A stretch of DNA of 47,904 nt from a virus (IMGVR_UViG_3300035670_000342:1-47904), one strand, 5' to 3'. Counted from the first letter of the stretch, positions 13,059 through 21,358 are shown. Notes: a model not told the origin generated them from the sequence alone. Numbers and translations are program-made.

Positions 13059-13138
13059 ACCTTTCCGCCCCTAGGGGCATTGTCTGTTAGTGTTTACCAT
13101 CCGAGCGGGTATTGCTACCCGCTTTCGCCTTTCGAGGC
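13059..13138 (-). promoter_or_regulatory. Hairpin-SD cassette with GNRA stem-loop
   Basis: GCCCCTAGGGGC (13078-13067) abuts GGAAAGGT (13066-13059). Upstream is an 8-bp stem AGCGGGTA / TACCCGCT with loop GCAA on the minus strand (13123-13104), and a 4-bp stem at 13138-13127. Confidence 0.55.
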
Positions 13139-13152
13139 TCTTCAGGGATGGA

Positions 13153-13491
13153 CTAGGTTTGGCTATAAGCCAGCGATTCAATCGCCTCGCCCACCGCGTC
13201 ACGTGCTGCTGTTTCAGGGTCGGAGTCACGATACAAGGCGACCTGTCCCCAGTGGGGAAAACTATATGCCCCACCGGTGAAAGACGTGTCCCCCGTTTCC
13301 CATCCCCAGTTCCCGTCATCGTCAATTCCGATTGTGACCAGCATCGACGGGCCGTCGTCGTCGTCACTGTCATCGTATGCGCGGCAATCATCATCTATGC
13401 TGGGAGTCAAATCACGCATGAGTTCGGTCACTGCTTGAACCAGATCATATTCCATCGCGTCAAGTTGCGCGTCTGTTAGCTTGGTTTTCAT
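13153..13491 (-). CDS. Acidic early protein (112 aa)
   Basis: Strongly acidic, with a run of Asp residues around 34-47 and a beta-looking segment holding Trp-Gly-Trp-Glu-Thr-Gly. No family is recognised. An acidic DNA-mimic role is imaginable but unproved. The ribosome binding site is AAAGGG. Confidence 0.55.
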   Translation of the reverse strand: MKTKLTDAQLDAMEYDLVQAVTELMRDLTPSIDDDCRAYDDSDDDDGPSMLVTIGIDDDGNWGWETGDTSFTGGAYSFPHWGQVALYRDSDPETAARDAVGEAIESLAYSQT

Positions 13492-13516
13492 CTGTTACCC
13501 TTTCTTGTGTGTTGTG

Positions 13517-13783
13517 TTACTTGGTTTCGAGTTCCGTTAGGCATTCCCGAGCGGATTGTTGCGCGTCAGCGATGGACTGGGATTGACGATCCGCTAAAAC
13601 ATAGAATTGGCTTTCCTTGCCGTTCAATGTTTTACCATCAGCCCATGTTAGACCGATGCAATTCCCATTATGGCACCGGATAAACCATTGACCCAAAGAA
13701 TCAAGAATCACAGTATAGGCTGGACTAGCCCAATGGACCCGCTTGCCATCTGTTACAGCTTTTTGGATTTCCTGAAGTGTCAT
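13517..13783 (-). CDS. First gene of the leftward operon, unknown (88 aa)
   Basis: ATG 13783 has GAAAGG upstream. Val-His-Trp-Ala-Ser-Pro-Ala-Tyr-Thr-Val-Ile followed by Gly-Leu-Thr-Trp-Ala-Asp-Gly-Lys-Thr-Leu-Asn-Gly matches a small family common in phage early operons, with no assigned function. It stands closest to the divergent control region, so it is probably transcribed first. Confidence 0.65.
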   Translation of the reverse strand: MTLQEIQKAVTDGKRVHWASPAYTVILDSLGQWFIRCHNGNCIGLTWADGKTLNGKESQFYVLADRQSQSIADAQQSARECLTELETK

Positions 13784-14040
13784 CGTTTTACCTTTCGCTG
13801 ATTGTTGATTGTTCACTACAGCACAATGTATAGCATCCACAGTGCCAACACTACCCCACTGTTGACCATCAACATGTTACGCAATACTGCGAACACAATT
13901 CACTGACATTGTGTCGCGTGTTTTCACTCTAGTTTCCATAACCTACTCCAAACACTACACTTGCAACATTGCCAGCTTGTCAGAGGTTTGTCATTCTGTC
14001 ATGTATTGACATTGTAAAGACACTAGGCTATCTTCCCGTC
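13784..14040. promoter_or_regulatory. Divergent control region
   Basis: Leftwards there is an extended -10 (TG-C-TATACA, 13835-13827 on the minus strand) before the 13783 gene. Rightwards, TTGACA (14006-14011), 17 bp and TATCTT (14029-14034) lead to ATG 14041. A palindrome TGTTGA-CCA-TCAACA lies at 13860-13874. A 21-bp palindrome seen four times in the genome covers the rightward -35 (14002-14022). No gene is seen in the interval. Confidence 0.7.
14002..14022. promoter_or_regulatory. 21-bp palindromic operator, site 1
   Basis: Half-sites TGTATTGACA and TGTAAAGACA flank a central T. The site covers the -35 box of the small-terminase promoter and differs from the best copy (38968-38988) at one position. 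The geometry suggests binding by a dimeric regulator. Confidence 0.65.
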
Positions 14041-14568
14041 ATGCCACGGAAACGCAATCCTCCAGGTTCAACGCTAACACGGACCGCAACGCCAAAGGAA
14101 ACACGTATCCCCAAGACACAGGCCAAGCAGAAGTTTATCGAGGTACTCGGGAAAGTGTATGGCGTTGCAGTAGCAGCGGAGGCTATCGGTCGTGACAGGA
14201 CCACGATGTACCATTGGCGAGCGGAAGATCCCGAATTCGCTAAGCAGTGGGACGCAGCCTTGGAATCCTGCCTTGACCGTATTGAATCCGTACACGTTGC
14301 CTCCGCACTGGAACCAGGTCCTAGCAACATCTCCCGCATTCACGCACTGAAGGCCAGACGCCCGGCACAGTGGAATGAGGTTCAGCGTCAGCAAGTCGAG
14401 CACGTCAACCAGCCAATCCTCCCAGCCTACGCTAACCCCGGCCTTAGCGAACTCGCCGCCGCCGCCGCAAAACTCCTACTCTCAGGCCAACTCGTGCCCA
14501 AAGGCGACAAGGCAGACCAGGCAAAGCCCGTGCTGGACATCGACTCCCAGGAACCCACCACCACGTAA
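14041..14568 (+). CDS. terS: Terminase small subunit-like HTH protein (175 aa)
   Basis: After a basic, Pro-rich N-terminus, residues 28-62 form a helix-turn-helix (Ala-Ala-Glu-Ala-Ile-Gly-Arg-Asp-Arg-Thr-Thr-Met-Tyr-His-Trp-Arg) followed by Asp-Pro-Glu-Phe-Ala-Lys-Gln-Trp-Asp-Ala-Ala-Leu. This is the pattern of small terminases that recognise phage DNA for packaging. ATG 14041 is chosen because the promoter places the transcription start on it; a longer frame from 13969 would lie upstream of that promoter. It is the first gene of the rightward arm. A regulatory protein is the alternative. Confidence 0.65.
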   Translation: MPRKRNPPGSTLTRTATPKETRIPKTQAKQKFIEVLGKVYGVAVAAEAIGRDRTTMYHWRAEDPEFAKQWDAALESCLDRIESVHVASALEPGPSNISRIHALKARRPAQWNEVQRQQVEHVNQPILPAYANPGLSELAAAAAKLLLSGQLVPKGDKADQAKPVLDIDSQEPTTT

Positions 14569-14972
14569 CCCATCGACCTACCCACCGTGCTACAGCCAAG
14601 CCAACAATACCGGCAGCGTAGCCTTTGACGCGCTGGACTACAGCTTAGCAGAGTGACGTGGAGCTGGTACTCATGGACGCCCCCGCTCACGCCACCGGTG
14701 CCATCCCTGCCAGTAACCCATTGCTACCGTTAACCCTGCCACTGAATGACGTATTCAGTTACACCGTCCGCATCCTGTCACAACTTGAGCTTGGGCAACG
14801 CTGTCCTTCACGCCCTCTCCCAAAAAATTCAGTAAAAAGCGATAGCGCTGTAACTACGGTACTGCTGTGTGGCGATGTAAGTGTGTGGTGGCGAGTTGCT
14901 TTGGATACAGGACTTCCCTAGCAAGAAGCCCTGTTCGACAGCGTTATACCAATGAGTTGAATTGGTGTTAGC
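14569..14972. other. 404-bp intergenic region with hairpins, no supported gene
   Basis: Two perfect or near-perfect stems are present: ACTGAAT / ATTCAGT (14741-14759), and a 10-bp stem on the minus strand (14907-14916 with 14925-14934, one G-U). The latter lies just beyond the end of the leftward HNH gene. A frame at 14658-14921 has a GTG start and no ribosome binding site and is not accepted. A packaging site could lie here because it sits next to the small terminase, but no cos-like feature is visible. Confidence 0.5.
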
Positions 14973-15899
14973 TTATCGACAGACAGGCAAGCTCGCGGGT
15001 GGCAGGGCTTGAACTGAACCGAGACGATCTCCAAAGCAAGAGACACTGGCGGCAACCCTATCGTGTCTGATGTTCGTCAAGGTGCTTGGGGTTTCCCCCG
15101 TTGCGGTATCCGTGCTTGGTGTTGGGCACGTTTTCACCTGTCCTGGGCCTCCCCCACTTAGGTTGTAGCCTGTTGAACCTACAGGAGAGCAACCGGAGGG
15201 CCGGGCTTGGGTGTGCATCGTTGCGATTTCACGACCTGATTCAGTGGTCGAGGCGTCGTTATTCACTCCGCTTACACGTTTGTCTGCGTGTGCCAGTGAG
15301 TCGGCTTTGGACTGGCAAATAGGTCGAAAATGGTTTCGTCCTTGTTTAAGGGACTTCTTGCGCTGTTTCTTGATATGGTTTTTCAGCGTACCCGGCTTTG
15401 TCCTGCAAGTGCGTTGGACGTACCAGAGAGCCTTTCTGCGTCTGTAGTCGATCCAAGCCTCGCGGTTGTACTGGGATTGCTTTGTGGCGAGGTTGTGCTC
15501 GGTCTGCAATGCCTTGTCGGTTGCTTCCTGAACCGAGCCATTGAAGTTGTCTCTGCGATGTATCTTGTGAATGTAATCGTGGCAACTGCGGCACAAGGCC
15601 ATGAGATCGCCCATGCTTTCATTGCCGAGCCGTTCGTAGGTCTTGTGGTGGACATCCAGAAACTTGAAGGTGCGGTGGCAGCACTCACATTGGTTGCGAT
15701 TCTTGCGTCTGCCGTGGAGGTATTGGATGCGCTTTTGCCGCCAAGCATCTGAATTGATGTACCGCTGGTAAAAAAGATCGCCGCCAGAAGGTGAACCCTG
15801 AGTCGAGGCATCTGGCGGCACTTCCTTGAGTAGCTGGGTGCTCATCCCTGCCACGGCCTTTGTGGGGCTTGGAAGCTGTGAAATTATGATTGAGTTCAC
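14973..15899 (-). CDS. HNH endonuclease with long atypical C-terminus (308 aa)
   Basis: Residues 42-120 carry the HNH fold: Tyr-Ile-Asn-Ser-Asp-Ala-Trp-Arg, Cys-Glu-Cys-Cys, Leu-Asp-Val-His-His-Lys-Thr-Tyr-Glu-Arg-Leu-Gly-Asn-Glu, then Ala-Leu-Cys-Arg-Ser-Cys-His. A Lys/Arg-rich stretch (about 150-200) follows, then about 100 residues of low complexity rich in Ser, Thr, Gly and Pro that do not look like a folded domain. The GTG 15899 start is supported by a promoter placed exactly 29 nt upstream. It is transcribed against its neighbours, between small terminase and portal. HNH proteins beside terminases often assist packaging, but a selfish nuclease is also possible. Confidence 0.75.
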   Translation of the reverse strand: MNSIIISQLPSPTKAVAGMSTQLLKEVPPDASTQGSPSGGDLFYQRYINSDAWRQKRIQYLHGRRKNRNQCECCHRTFKFLDVHHKTYERLGNESMGDLMALCRSCHDYIHKIHRRDNFNGSVQEATDKALQTEHNLATKQSQYNREAWIDYRRRKALWYVQRTCRTKPGTLKNHIKKQRKKSLKQGRNHFRPICQSKADSLAHADKRVSGVNNDASTTESGREIATMHTQARPSGCSPVGSTGYNLSGGGPGQVKTCPTPSTDTATGETPSTLTNIRHDRVAASVSCFGDRLGSVQALPPASLPVCR

Positions 15900-15906
15900 G
15901 ATGCTG

Positions 15907-15934
15907 ACTTTACCATGTCTTTACAGCGTGTCAA
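15907..15934 (-). promoter_or_regulatory. Leftward promoter of the HNH gene
   Basis: TTGACA (15934-15929), 16 bp and TAAAGT (15912-15907) on the minus strand. The distance from the -35 box to the GTG is 29 nt, as for three other genes, so the mRNA is predicted to be leaderless. The spacer repeats the TGTAAAGACA half-site of the 21-bp operator with altered spacing. Confidence 0.55.
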
Positions 15935-16125
15935 GTGGGTTGGCAGAAAAAAATTGAAAAAGGGGAGACGTAAAGTGCTTGAAACAGTAAGGCCAAATTG
16001 GTATGGTGTGGGTGTGGCGATGCAAACGATAGAATTCAGCGGCGGGAGTGAGCCGCTGCTGACTTCTAAATCCAAAACAACCGGCAACCGCTCACTCCGT
16101 TCGCTGGACTGATTGGTGGCAACTT

Positions 16126-16320
16126 ATGGAAATAGAACAACTGCAAAAAGACATCAAAGACGCCGAAGCCAAAGTGAGAGACATACTGCGTGCTCTCGAT
16201 GAGAAATACTCAAGCACCAAAGAAATGCCGGTTCGTGGTGTGTCCGTCCGCCGGTGGAATGGAAGCAACGAATTGTCTGGGCCGATAACAGGAGTGACGA
16301 TTTCGGTCAGTATTTGCTAA
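16126..16320 (+). CDS. Possible small protein (64 aa)
   Basis: A charged, helical N-terminal half (residues 1-30) and a beta-like end. There is a modest GGTGG upstream. It lies between the leftward HNH gene and the portal promoter. Composition looks coding, but no family is recognised. Confidence 0.45.
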   Translation: MEIEQLQKDIKDAEAKVRDILRALDEKYSSTKEMPVRGVSVRRWNGSNELSGPITGVTISVSIC

Positions 16321-16377
16321 CAGCTTCGCTAACCCGCCTTCTCCACATATTGCCCACGTAGGCATCGTAAAACTTGC

Positions 16378-16438
16378 TTGCAAAGCCAGTACGGTAGTGG
16401 TATAGCATCTCTCAGATGGTATTTACAATGTCCATACA
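16378..16438 (+). promoter_or_regulatory. Late promoter with operator site 2 before the portal gene
   Basis: TTGCAA (16378-16383), 17 bp and TATAGC (16401-16406) predict a start near 16413. The 21-bp palindrome lies just downstream (16418-16438, inverted orientation, 2 mismatches to the best copy). Its position over the early transcribed region suits repression. Confidence 0.6.
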
Positions 16439-16456
16439 CGGCAGAGGGAAGCGACC

Positions 16457-18097
16457 ATGAATTTCTTGAGTGGGTTACGGGAACGGCGGGAATTGCGTCG
16501 TGCTCGGGCGGCGTCGGAGTTGGCGAGGTTGGAGGTGCAACGGGCCAAGGACGAGGAATTGCGAATGGTGATCTCGGAGGCGCGGAACATCTTCAACGTG
16601 GATGATACGGGGGTGTTGTTCGACCTCTACAATTACACGACCGGGGATGCGATTGACGAGGGAAGTTTCCTGACGATGCAACGGAACGCATACCAAGCGT
16701 GGGCGACCGATGCGTATGCCGGTGGGTGGATTGAGGCGATGGTTCGGATGGTGGTTGGACGGAACTGTTGGTTGAAAGCAAGGGATGAAGATACCGAGAC
16801 GCAGAAGGTGTTGGATGCGTTCTGTGCCGGGTACGAGAAACCGGGCGGGAACGGGCAGCGGGAATCCAGTTGGCCGGTGTTCGCGCAGGAGTTTGCCCGC
16901 CGAGCGTTCCGGGACGGGGAATCGATTGTGCGGAAGTTTGTGAACCCGATGAACGGGCACATCTACAAGCGGTTCCTGAACCCGATGTGGATTAAGAGCG
17001 GGGCGGGGTACGACCATCGGGCGAGCTTCGGGATTATCACCAGCGACAACGACATTGAAACGCCGTTGACGTATTTGTACTGGCCGTGGAACGGGAACAG
17101 TTACACCACCCAGCCGATTCGGATTGACGCCTCGGAAGTATGGCATTGCAAGCTGAACGACAGCGATGCGAAACGGGGCCGACCGGTGATTCTCAGGGTC
17201 ATTGGGGATTTGGTCGGGTTGAACAAGATTATGAAGTCCCGCGAGAAACTGATATGGTTGCGAAGCCAGTTCGCGGTGGAAAAGATTTATGACGGGTCCA
17301 GTCCCGATTTGATTCGGGCAAGCCATGAATCGGCTCGGACCGGCAACAGCACGGATAGTACCCTGAAAGAGTCCGCGCCAAATCCCGGCAGCATCGCCCG
17401 GCACAGTGCCAACGTAAAGTATGAGTTCAAGACGCCGAACTTGCAGGCAATGGATGTCGATGTGGACATCAAACGCCGGCTGGAACGGATGTCGGTGGGG
17501 ATGGGTTTGAGTTATTACGTCGCGTCCGGGGATATATCCGCCAACACGTATGACAGCGGGGAACTGGCGGAAAGCCCGATGCTGGCGACGATTTACTCCT
17601 ACCGCGAGATTTTCGGTCAGGTCTTTAGTCAGATCGGGGCCGCTGTTCTACAAGAGGCAATCGACAAGGGGGAATTAAGCCGCAACAGTTTTCGCACCGA
17701 GTTGGATGGTGCCAAAACCACCGTTCCCCGAACCACCGAGGTTATCGTGGATTACCCGAACATTGCGCCCCGTGATTTGGAGAAGGAAACCCGGAGCTAC
17801 ATCCTGCAAGCCGCCCAACGCTGGATTAGCGACCGGACGGCGCAGATAAAGTTGGGACTGAACCCGGAAGAAGAAAAAGCCCGCATCGTCATGGAGACGG
17901 AACGGAAACGGGAACAGGACGAACAAGACGATTGGATGAACGATGCCGAGTTAATGGCGGTGGCTGGGAACGGTACCGGCTTGGAACGGCAGGCGGAACG
18001 CGGCACGGGCGGGAACGGACAGAACGGACAGAACGGAAAGAAGGCGGGTTCGATGCGTATGAACCGACCGGCAAGGAGCCGTGCAAAGACAAGTTGA
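16457..18097 (+). CDS. Portal protein (546 aa)
   Basis: Length and sequence fit a lambda B-like portal. There is a Trp/Tyr-rich middle, a Phe-Arg-Asp-Gly-Glu-Ser segment near residue 155, a conserved Ser-Tyr-Tyr...Asp-Ile-Ser-Ala-Asn-Thr-Tyr-Asp-Ser-Gly stretch in the stem/crown region, and a C-terminal Gly/Asn/Arg-rich tail (about 505-546). The portal forms the dodecameric ring through which DNA is packaged by TerL. GGGAAG precedes the ATG. The next gene starts inside its last codons. Confidence 0.85.
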   Translation: MNFLSGLRERRELRRARAASELARLEVQRAKDEELRMVISEARNIFNVDDTGVLFDLYNYTTGDAIDEGSFLTMQRNAYQAWATDAYAGGWIEAMVRMVVGRNCWLKARDEDTETQKVLDAFCAGYEKPGGNGQRESSWPVFAQEFARRAFRDGESIVRKFVNPMNGHIYKRFLNPMWIKSGAGYDHRASFGIITSDNDIETPLTYLYWPWNGNSYTTQPIRIDASEVWHCKLNDSDAKRGRPVILRVIGDLVGLNKIMKSREKLIWLRSQFAVEKIYDGSSPDLIRASHESARTGNSTDSTLKESAPNPGSIARHSANVKYEFKTPNLQAMDVDVDIKRRLERMSVGMGLSYYVASGDISANTYDSGELAESPMLATIYSYREIFGQVFSQIGAAVLQEAIDKGELSRNSFRTELDGAKTTVPRTTEVIVDYPNIAPRDLEKETRSYILQAAQRWISDRTAQIKLGLNPEEEKARIVMETERKREQDEQDDWMNDAELMAVAGNGTGLERQAERGTGGNGQNGQNGKKAGSMRMNRPARSRAKTS

Positions 18098-18965
18098 GTG
18101 CTGTGGGGCTATACGAGAAGTCGTGGCGCGAGACCGCGATGTGCCGTCGCGGATCCCACCGGACGAGAACCGGCGTAGCTATCTTCGTTACCTGAGAGAG
18201 AAAGACAAGGAAGCCTTGGACGTGTTGGCCCTGTTGTACGCGGCCTTGGCAGCGGCAATGGCGGGCGGGGCGGGAGCCGATGGCCGGCTGGACCTGATTG
18301 ATTTGCGGGGGCTGGAAAACCGGGTCAACGGCACGTTCCGGGTTTACACCGCTCGACTCGCGGACGTGGCGACGGGCGGACTAAGGAGGGTGATTGATCT
18401 TGGCGAACAAACCATGCTCGATACCATGCGTGCCCAGTTGGGGGCAACACAGGCGGGACGCCTGTTGCGTGGCTATGATTCGGTGGGCGGTCAGACTCAA
18501 TCATACGTTGCTGAAATGGGCACACGCCATGAGCCGTTGGCTGATTGGATTCAGCGCGTGGCTGGGGATGCTCGGTCTAAAGTGCTCCGTGAAGTGCGTA
18601 CAGGCATTGTGCAGGGAGAACAGGCCACCAATGTCACCAAGCGTATTCGTGGAGTCATTACCGGCGAAGTCGCGGGGGGCGGTCAAAGGCCGAAAGAATC
18701 GTTGGCGGTCAACGTCCCGCGAGCCATCGAAACGGAGTACGCCGGCGCGTTCGCGGAAGCGCAGAAACGTGTAGCCGGCAAGTTCAAGGATGTGTTGGTC
18801 GGGTTCCGGTGGTGGTTGTCGGATCGTCATGTGGTGCCGGACATCTGCGACCGATACTCCGGTCAACTCCTGCGGTTGGGGTCAAAGGATTTGCTGAACT
18901 TCCCGCCCCACCCGAACTGCCAGTGTTTTTTACAACCCGTATGGGAGAAAGCGAGTGAACGGTGA
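18081..18965 (+). CDS. Head morphogenesis protein, Mu F-like (294 aa)
   Basis: The C-terminal Arg-Trp-Trp-Leu-Ser-Asp-Arg-His, Asp-Ile-Cys-Asp-Arg-Tyr-Ser-Gly and His-Pro-Asn-Cys-Gln-Cys-Phe motif (about residues 243-287) is the Mu gpF minor head signature. It is normally found directly after the portal, as here. GTG 18081 has AAGGAG upstream; a later GTG is possible. The protein probably sits inside the head near the portal. Confidence 0.8.
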   Translation: MQRQVECCGAIREVVARDRDVPSRIPPDENRRSYLRYLREKDKEALDVLALLYAALAAAMAGGAGADGRLDLIDLRGLENRVNGTFRVYTARLADVATGGLRRVIDLGEQTMLDTMRAQLGATQAGRLLRGYDSVGGQTQSYVAEMGTRHEPLADWIQRVAGDARSKVLREVRTGIVQGEQATNVTKRIRGVITGEVAGGGQRPKESLAVNVPRAIETEYAGAFAEAQKRVAGKFKDVLVGFRWWLSDRHVVPDICDRYSGQLLRLGSKDLLNFPPHPNCQCFLQPVWEKASER

Positions 18966-19912
18966 AGATTTGTTTTGTGGGGAACTTTGAACCGCCTAAT
19001 TCGACCGAGAACGATTTGTTGTGGACGCTGCGGGACATGGGCCATGAAGTGTACCCGAAACAGGAGAACCGCGCCCCCGGGTCGAACATCATCCTGACCT
19101 GCCGTCAATGCGATGCGATGTTGTGGGTCCACACGCACGGCTGGGAAACACCGGGCGGGTCGAAGGCGATGCTGGATGGCGTCAAGGAGACCGGGTGCCC
19201 GACCGCTTCGTTTCACTTGGACCTGTACGCGGGACTGCCACGGTCGAGCATGGTCGAATCGCACCCGTTCTTTCGGACGGACTACTTTTTCGGCGTGGAT
19301 GGTGGAAGCCAGGAATGGTACACGAACAAGGGCATCAACCACGTTTACACCCATGCCGGCGTCGTGAAACGGGACTGCTATTTGGGACAGTCGGATACGA
19401 AGTTCTGTGACGTGGCGTTTGTCGGGAGCGGCACGTATCACGAGTCGTGGCCGTATCGGAAGAAGCTGCTGGAATGGCTGGCAGCGACGTATGGCAAAGG
19501 TTTCCGGCACGTTGGCAACCCGAACCCCGGTTTGCGCGGGGATGATCTTAACCAGTTTTACGCGGGATGCAAGGTGGTGGTTGGGGATACGTTATGCCCG
19601 AACTTCGCCCACCCCGAGTATTGGAGCGATAGACCGTATGAAGCTCTTGGCCGGGGCGCGTTTCTCATCATGCCCTACGTGAAAGGCATGGAGAAAGATT
19701 TCACGGCGAACGAGCATCTGGTGTTCTACGAGTTCAACGATTGGGACGGGCTGCGAACGAAGGTCGATTATTACCTGACCCACGACGACGACCGGGAGTT
19801 GATCCGCCTGATGGGACATGAACACGTAAGAAAAAATCATACCTACCATAACCGGATGGAAACGGTCGTGGAAACACTGAGAACCCACGCATTGAAGGCA
19901 ACCTATGTCTGA
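18962..19912 (+). CDS. Glycosyltransferase, CgeB-like (316 aa)
   Basis: An N-terminal Rossmann strand (Lys-Ile-Cys-Phe-Val-Gly-Asn-Phe) and a C-terminal Ser-Asp-Arg-Pro-Tyr-Glu-Ala-Leu-Gly-Arg-Gly-Ala-Phe, followed by a Tyr-Leu-Thr-His-Asp-Asp-Asp helix, match GT-B enzymes of the CgeB/DUF3880 type. These transfer a sugar from a nucleotide donor. GTG 18962 overlaps the preceding stop. It starts a modification cassette inserted between head genes; the target (capsid, tail, DNA or host glycan) cannot be told. Confidence 0.75.
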   Translation: MKICFVGNFEPPNSTENDLLWTLRDMGHEVYPKQENRAPGSNIILTCRQCDAMLWVHTHGWETPGGSKAMLDGVKETGCPTASFHLDLYAGLPRSSMVESHPFFRTDYFFGVDGGSQEWYTNKGINHVYTHAGVVKRDCYLGQSDTKFCDVAFVGSGTYHESWPYRKKLLEWLAATYGKGFRHVGNPNPGLRGDDLNQFYAGCKVVVGDTLCPNFAHPEYWSDRPYEALGRGAFLIMPYVKGMEKDFTANEHLVFYEFNDWDGLRTKVDYYLTHDDDRELIRLMGHEHVRKNHTYHNRMETVVETLRTHALKATYV

Positions 19913-20585
19913 GAATCGAATCATCTGGATGTGTGGTGGCGCGGCGTTGCGCTGGCGCAAGTTTGGCGGGGCTGGCAAACACGAGTTCCGCATCGGCGGG
20001 GAACGGGTGATCGACCGGTCGGTGCGCTTGTTGTCGGCGCAGTTCCCCGACTGGAAACGCTACATCGTCAGCGACAGTTTGGAAGTCGAAGGTTGTGACC
20101 GGGTTCCGCCGAGACAGAGAACCTACAACATGGACAAGTTCACATCCAGCTCTACGATTTGGCGTGAACCCGGCACTACCCTGATGGTCTATGGCGACGT
20201 ATTCCTGTCGCTGGATGCGGCAAACCGGATTCGCGAACTGGCGAACGGTGACAAATACCGCTGGTTTGTGAATCGTCAGGCTGGTGAGGTCATTGCGTTC
20301 TATCTGCCGGATGGATTGCGGGAGGATGCGAACGCCAAGTTCGATTTCCTGCGGAGAACGGAAGCGAGCGGTATGCACTACGGCGGTGGGTGGCGGTCGA
20401 TCCGGTATTTCGTGGGACTGGAGCCGGAAGCGCCCGAGGGTGAGTATCTGCTGGACAAGATACCGAATGACGAGTTTTGCGTGGATATATCCGGTGTCAC
20501 CCGCGACTTCGATACACCCGACGACTTGGTGTGGTGGCTGTTGCCATTGGCCGAGGAAGAACTAAAACGGAAAGGCGAACTATGA
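19905..20585 (+). CDS. Nucleotidyltransferase-like protein (226 aa)
   Basis: An N-terminal Gly-Gly-Ala-Ala-Leu-Arg-Trp, Gly-Gly-Glu-Arg-Val-Ile-Asp-Arg, then Val-Tyr-Gly-Asp-Val-Phe-Leu-Ser in the middle, and Asp-Phe-Asp-Thr-Pro-Asp-Asp-Leu near the end. This is the order expected of MobA-like or sugar-nucleotide pyrophosphorylase folds (GT-A). It may make the activated sugar used by the adjacent glycosyltransferases. The loop at residues 11-16 departs from the standard Gly-rich motif, so activity is uncertain. Confidence 0.6.
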   Translation: MSENRIIWMCGGAALRWRKFGGAGKHEFRIGGERVIDRSVRLLSAQFPDWKRYIVSDSLEVEGCDRVPPRQRTYNMDKFTSSSTIWREPGTTLMVYGDVFLSLDAANRIRELANGDKYRWFVNRQAGEVIAFYLPDGLREDANAKFDFLRRTEASGMHYGGGWRSIRYFVGLEPEAPEGEYLLDKIPNDEFCVDISGVTRDFDTPDDLVWWLLPLAEEELKRKGEL

Positions 20586-21358
20586 GCGATAACTATGCGA
20601 CGTACATCACCCCGAGCGGACACAAGATGTTGGTTCGGACATCCAAGTTTGCGAATTGCAGTGATGACCTGATTATCCGCGAGCAATGGATGGAGAACGT
20701 GTACCGGCTGGACCCGCAGACATTGGGCGGGACACGATTGATCGTGGACATCGGTTGCAACATTGGCGGGTTCGCCATCTTTGCTTGTTCCTGCGAGCCG
20801 AATGTCAGGGTGGTGGGGTTTGAGCCGGAAGAAGAAAACTACCGGATGCTCTGCCGGAACGTGGAAGAAAACGGGCTGGGCACAAGGATTGAAGCGCACC
20901 GGTACGCCGTTGGGAAAGCGACGGGTGAAGTCACGGTGAACGCTTTCCAAGCCGGGACATGGGTGGACGGCCAACCCTCCATCCATGCCGGCACGGCGCA
21001 GATCGTCCCGAACCAAGGCGGGAGCCGGGTGTTGGACACGATTGAAGTCAAACCCAAGGGCTACGCGCCCAAGTGCGAGACGGTGCCGTGCATCACGTTC
21101 AAGCAAGCGTTGGACATGGCGTGCGGGGAAGGGAAAGGCTGCGATTTCCTCAAGATGGATTGCGAATGGAGCGAGTACGACATCATCGAGAGCGCCAACC
21201 TTGAGGATATGTACCGGTGCAAACACATCGCCATCGAGACGCACACGATAGACGAGCAACGGTTCGGGGCGTTCTTGGCGAAGCTCTGCCGGTCGCATCG
21301 GATTGAAGTGCTCGGTGGACACGCGAGCGGCGGGTATGTGTGGGGAACGAAACTGTGA
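20582..21358 (+). CDS. FkbM-family methyltransferase (258 aa)
   Basis: Val-Asp-Ile-Gly-Cys-Asn-Ile-Gly-Gly-Phe-Ala (about residues 56-66) is the SAM-binding loop. Gly-Phe-Glu-Pro-Glu-Glu-Glu-Asn-Tyr is the ribose-binding acidic motif, and Leu-Lys-Met-Asp-Cys-Glu-Trp-Ser-Glu-Tyr is the FkbM signature. These enzymes O-methylate sugars or small hydroxyl groups. ATG 20582 overlaps the previous stop. The neighbours suggest that it decorates a glycan. Confidence 0.8.
   Translation: MSDNYATYITPSGHKMLVRTSKFANCSDDLIIREQWMENVYRLDPQTLGGTRLIVDIGCNIGGFAIFACSCEPNVRVVGFEPEEENYRMLCRNVEENGLGTRIEAHRYAVGKATGEVTVNAFQAGTWVDGQPSIHAGTAQIVPNQGGSRVLDTIEVKPKGYAPKCETVPCITFKQALDMACGEGKGCDFLKMDCEWSEYDIIESANLEDMYRCKHIAIETHTIDEQRFGAFLAKLCRSHRIEVLGGHASGGYVWGTKL

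Noticed and set aside
14658-14921. Rightward 87-codon frame after small terminase
   Set aside because: GTG start without a ribosome binding site and no recognisable protein pattern.
15915-16112. Rightward 65-codon frame before the portal region
   Set aside because: No ribosome binding site, overlaps the HNH promoter, and shows a very basic, low-complexity composition.
16475-17404. 309-codon leftward frame inside the portal gene
   Set aside because: Antisense shadow of the portal; Pro/Arg/His-rich with no domain.
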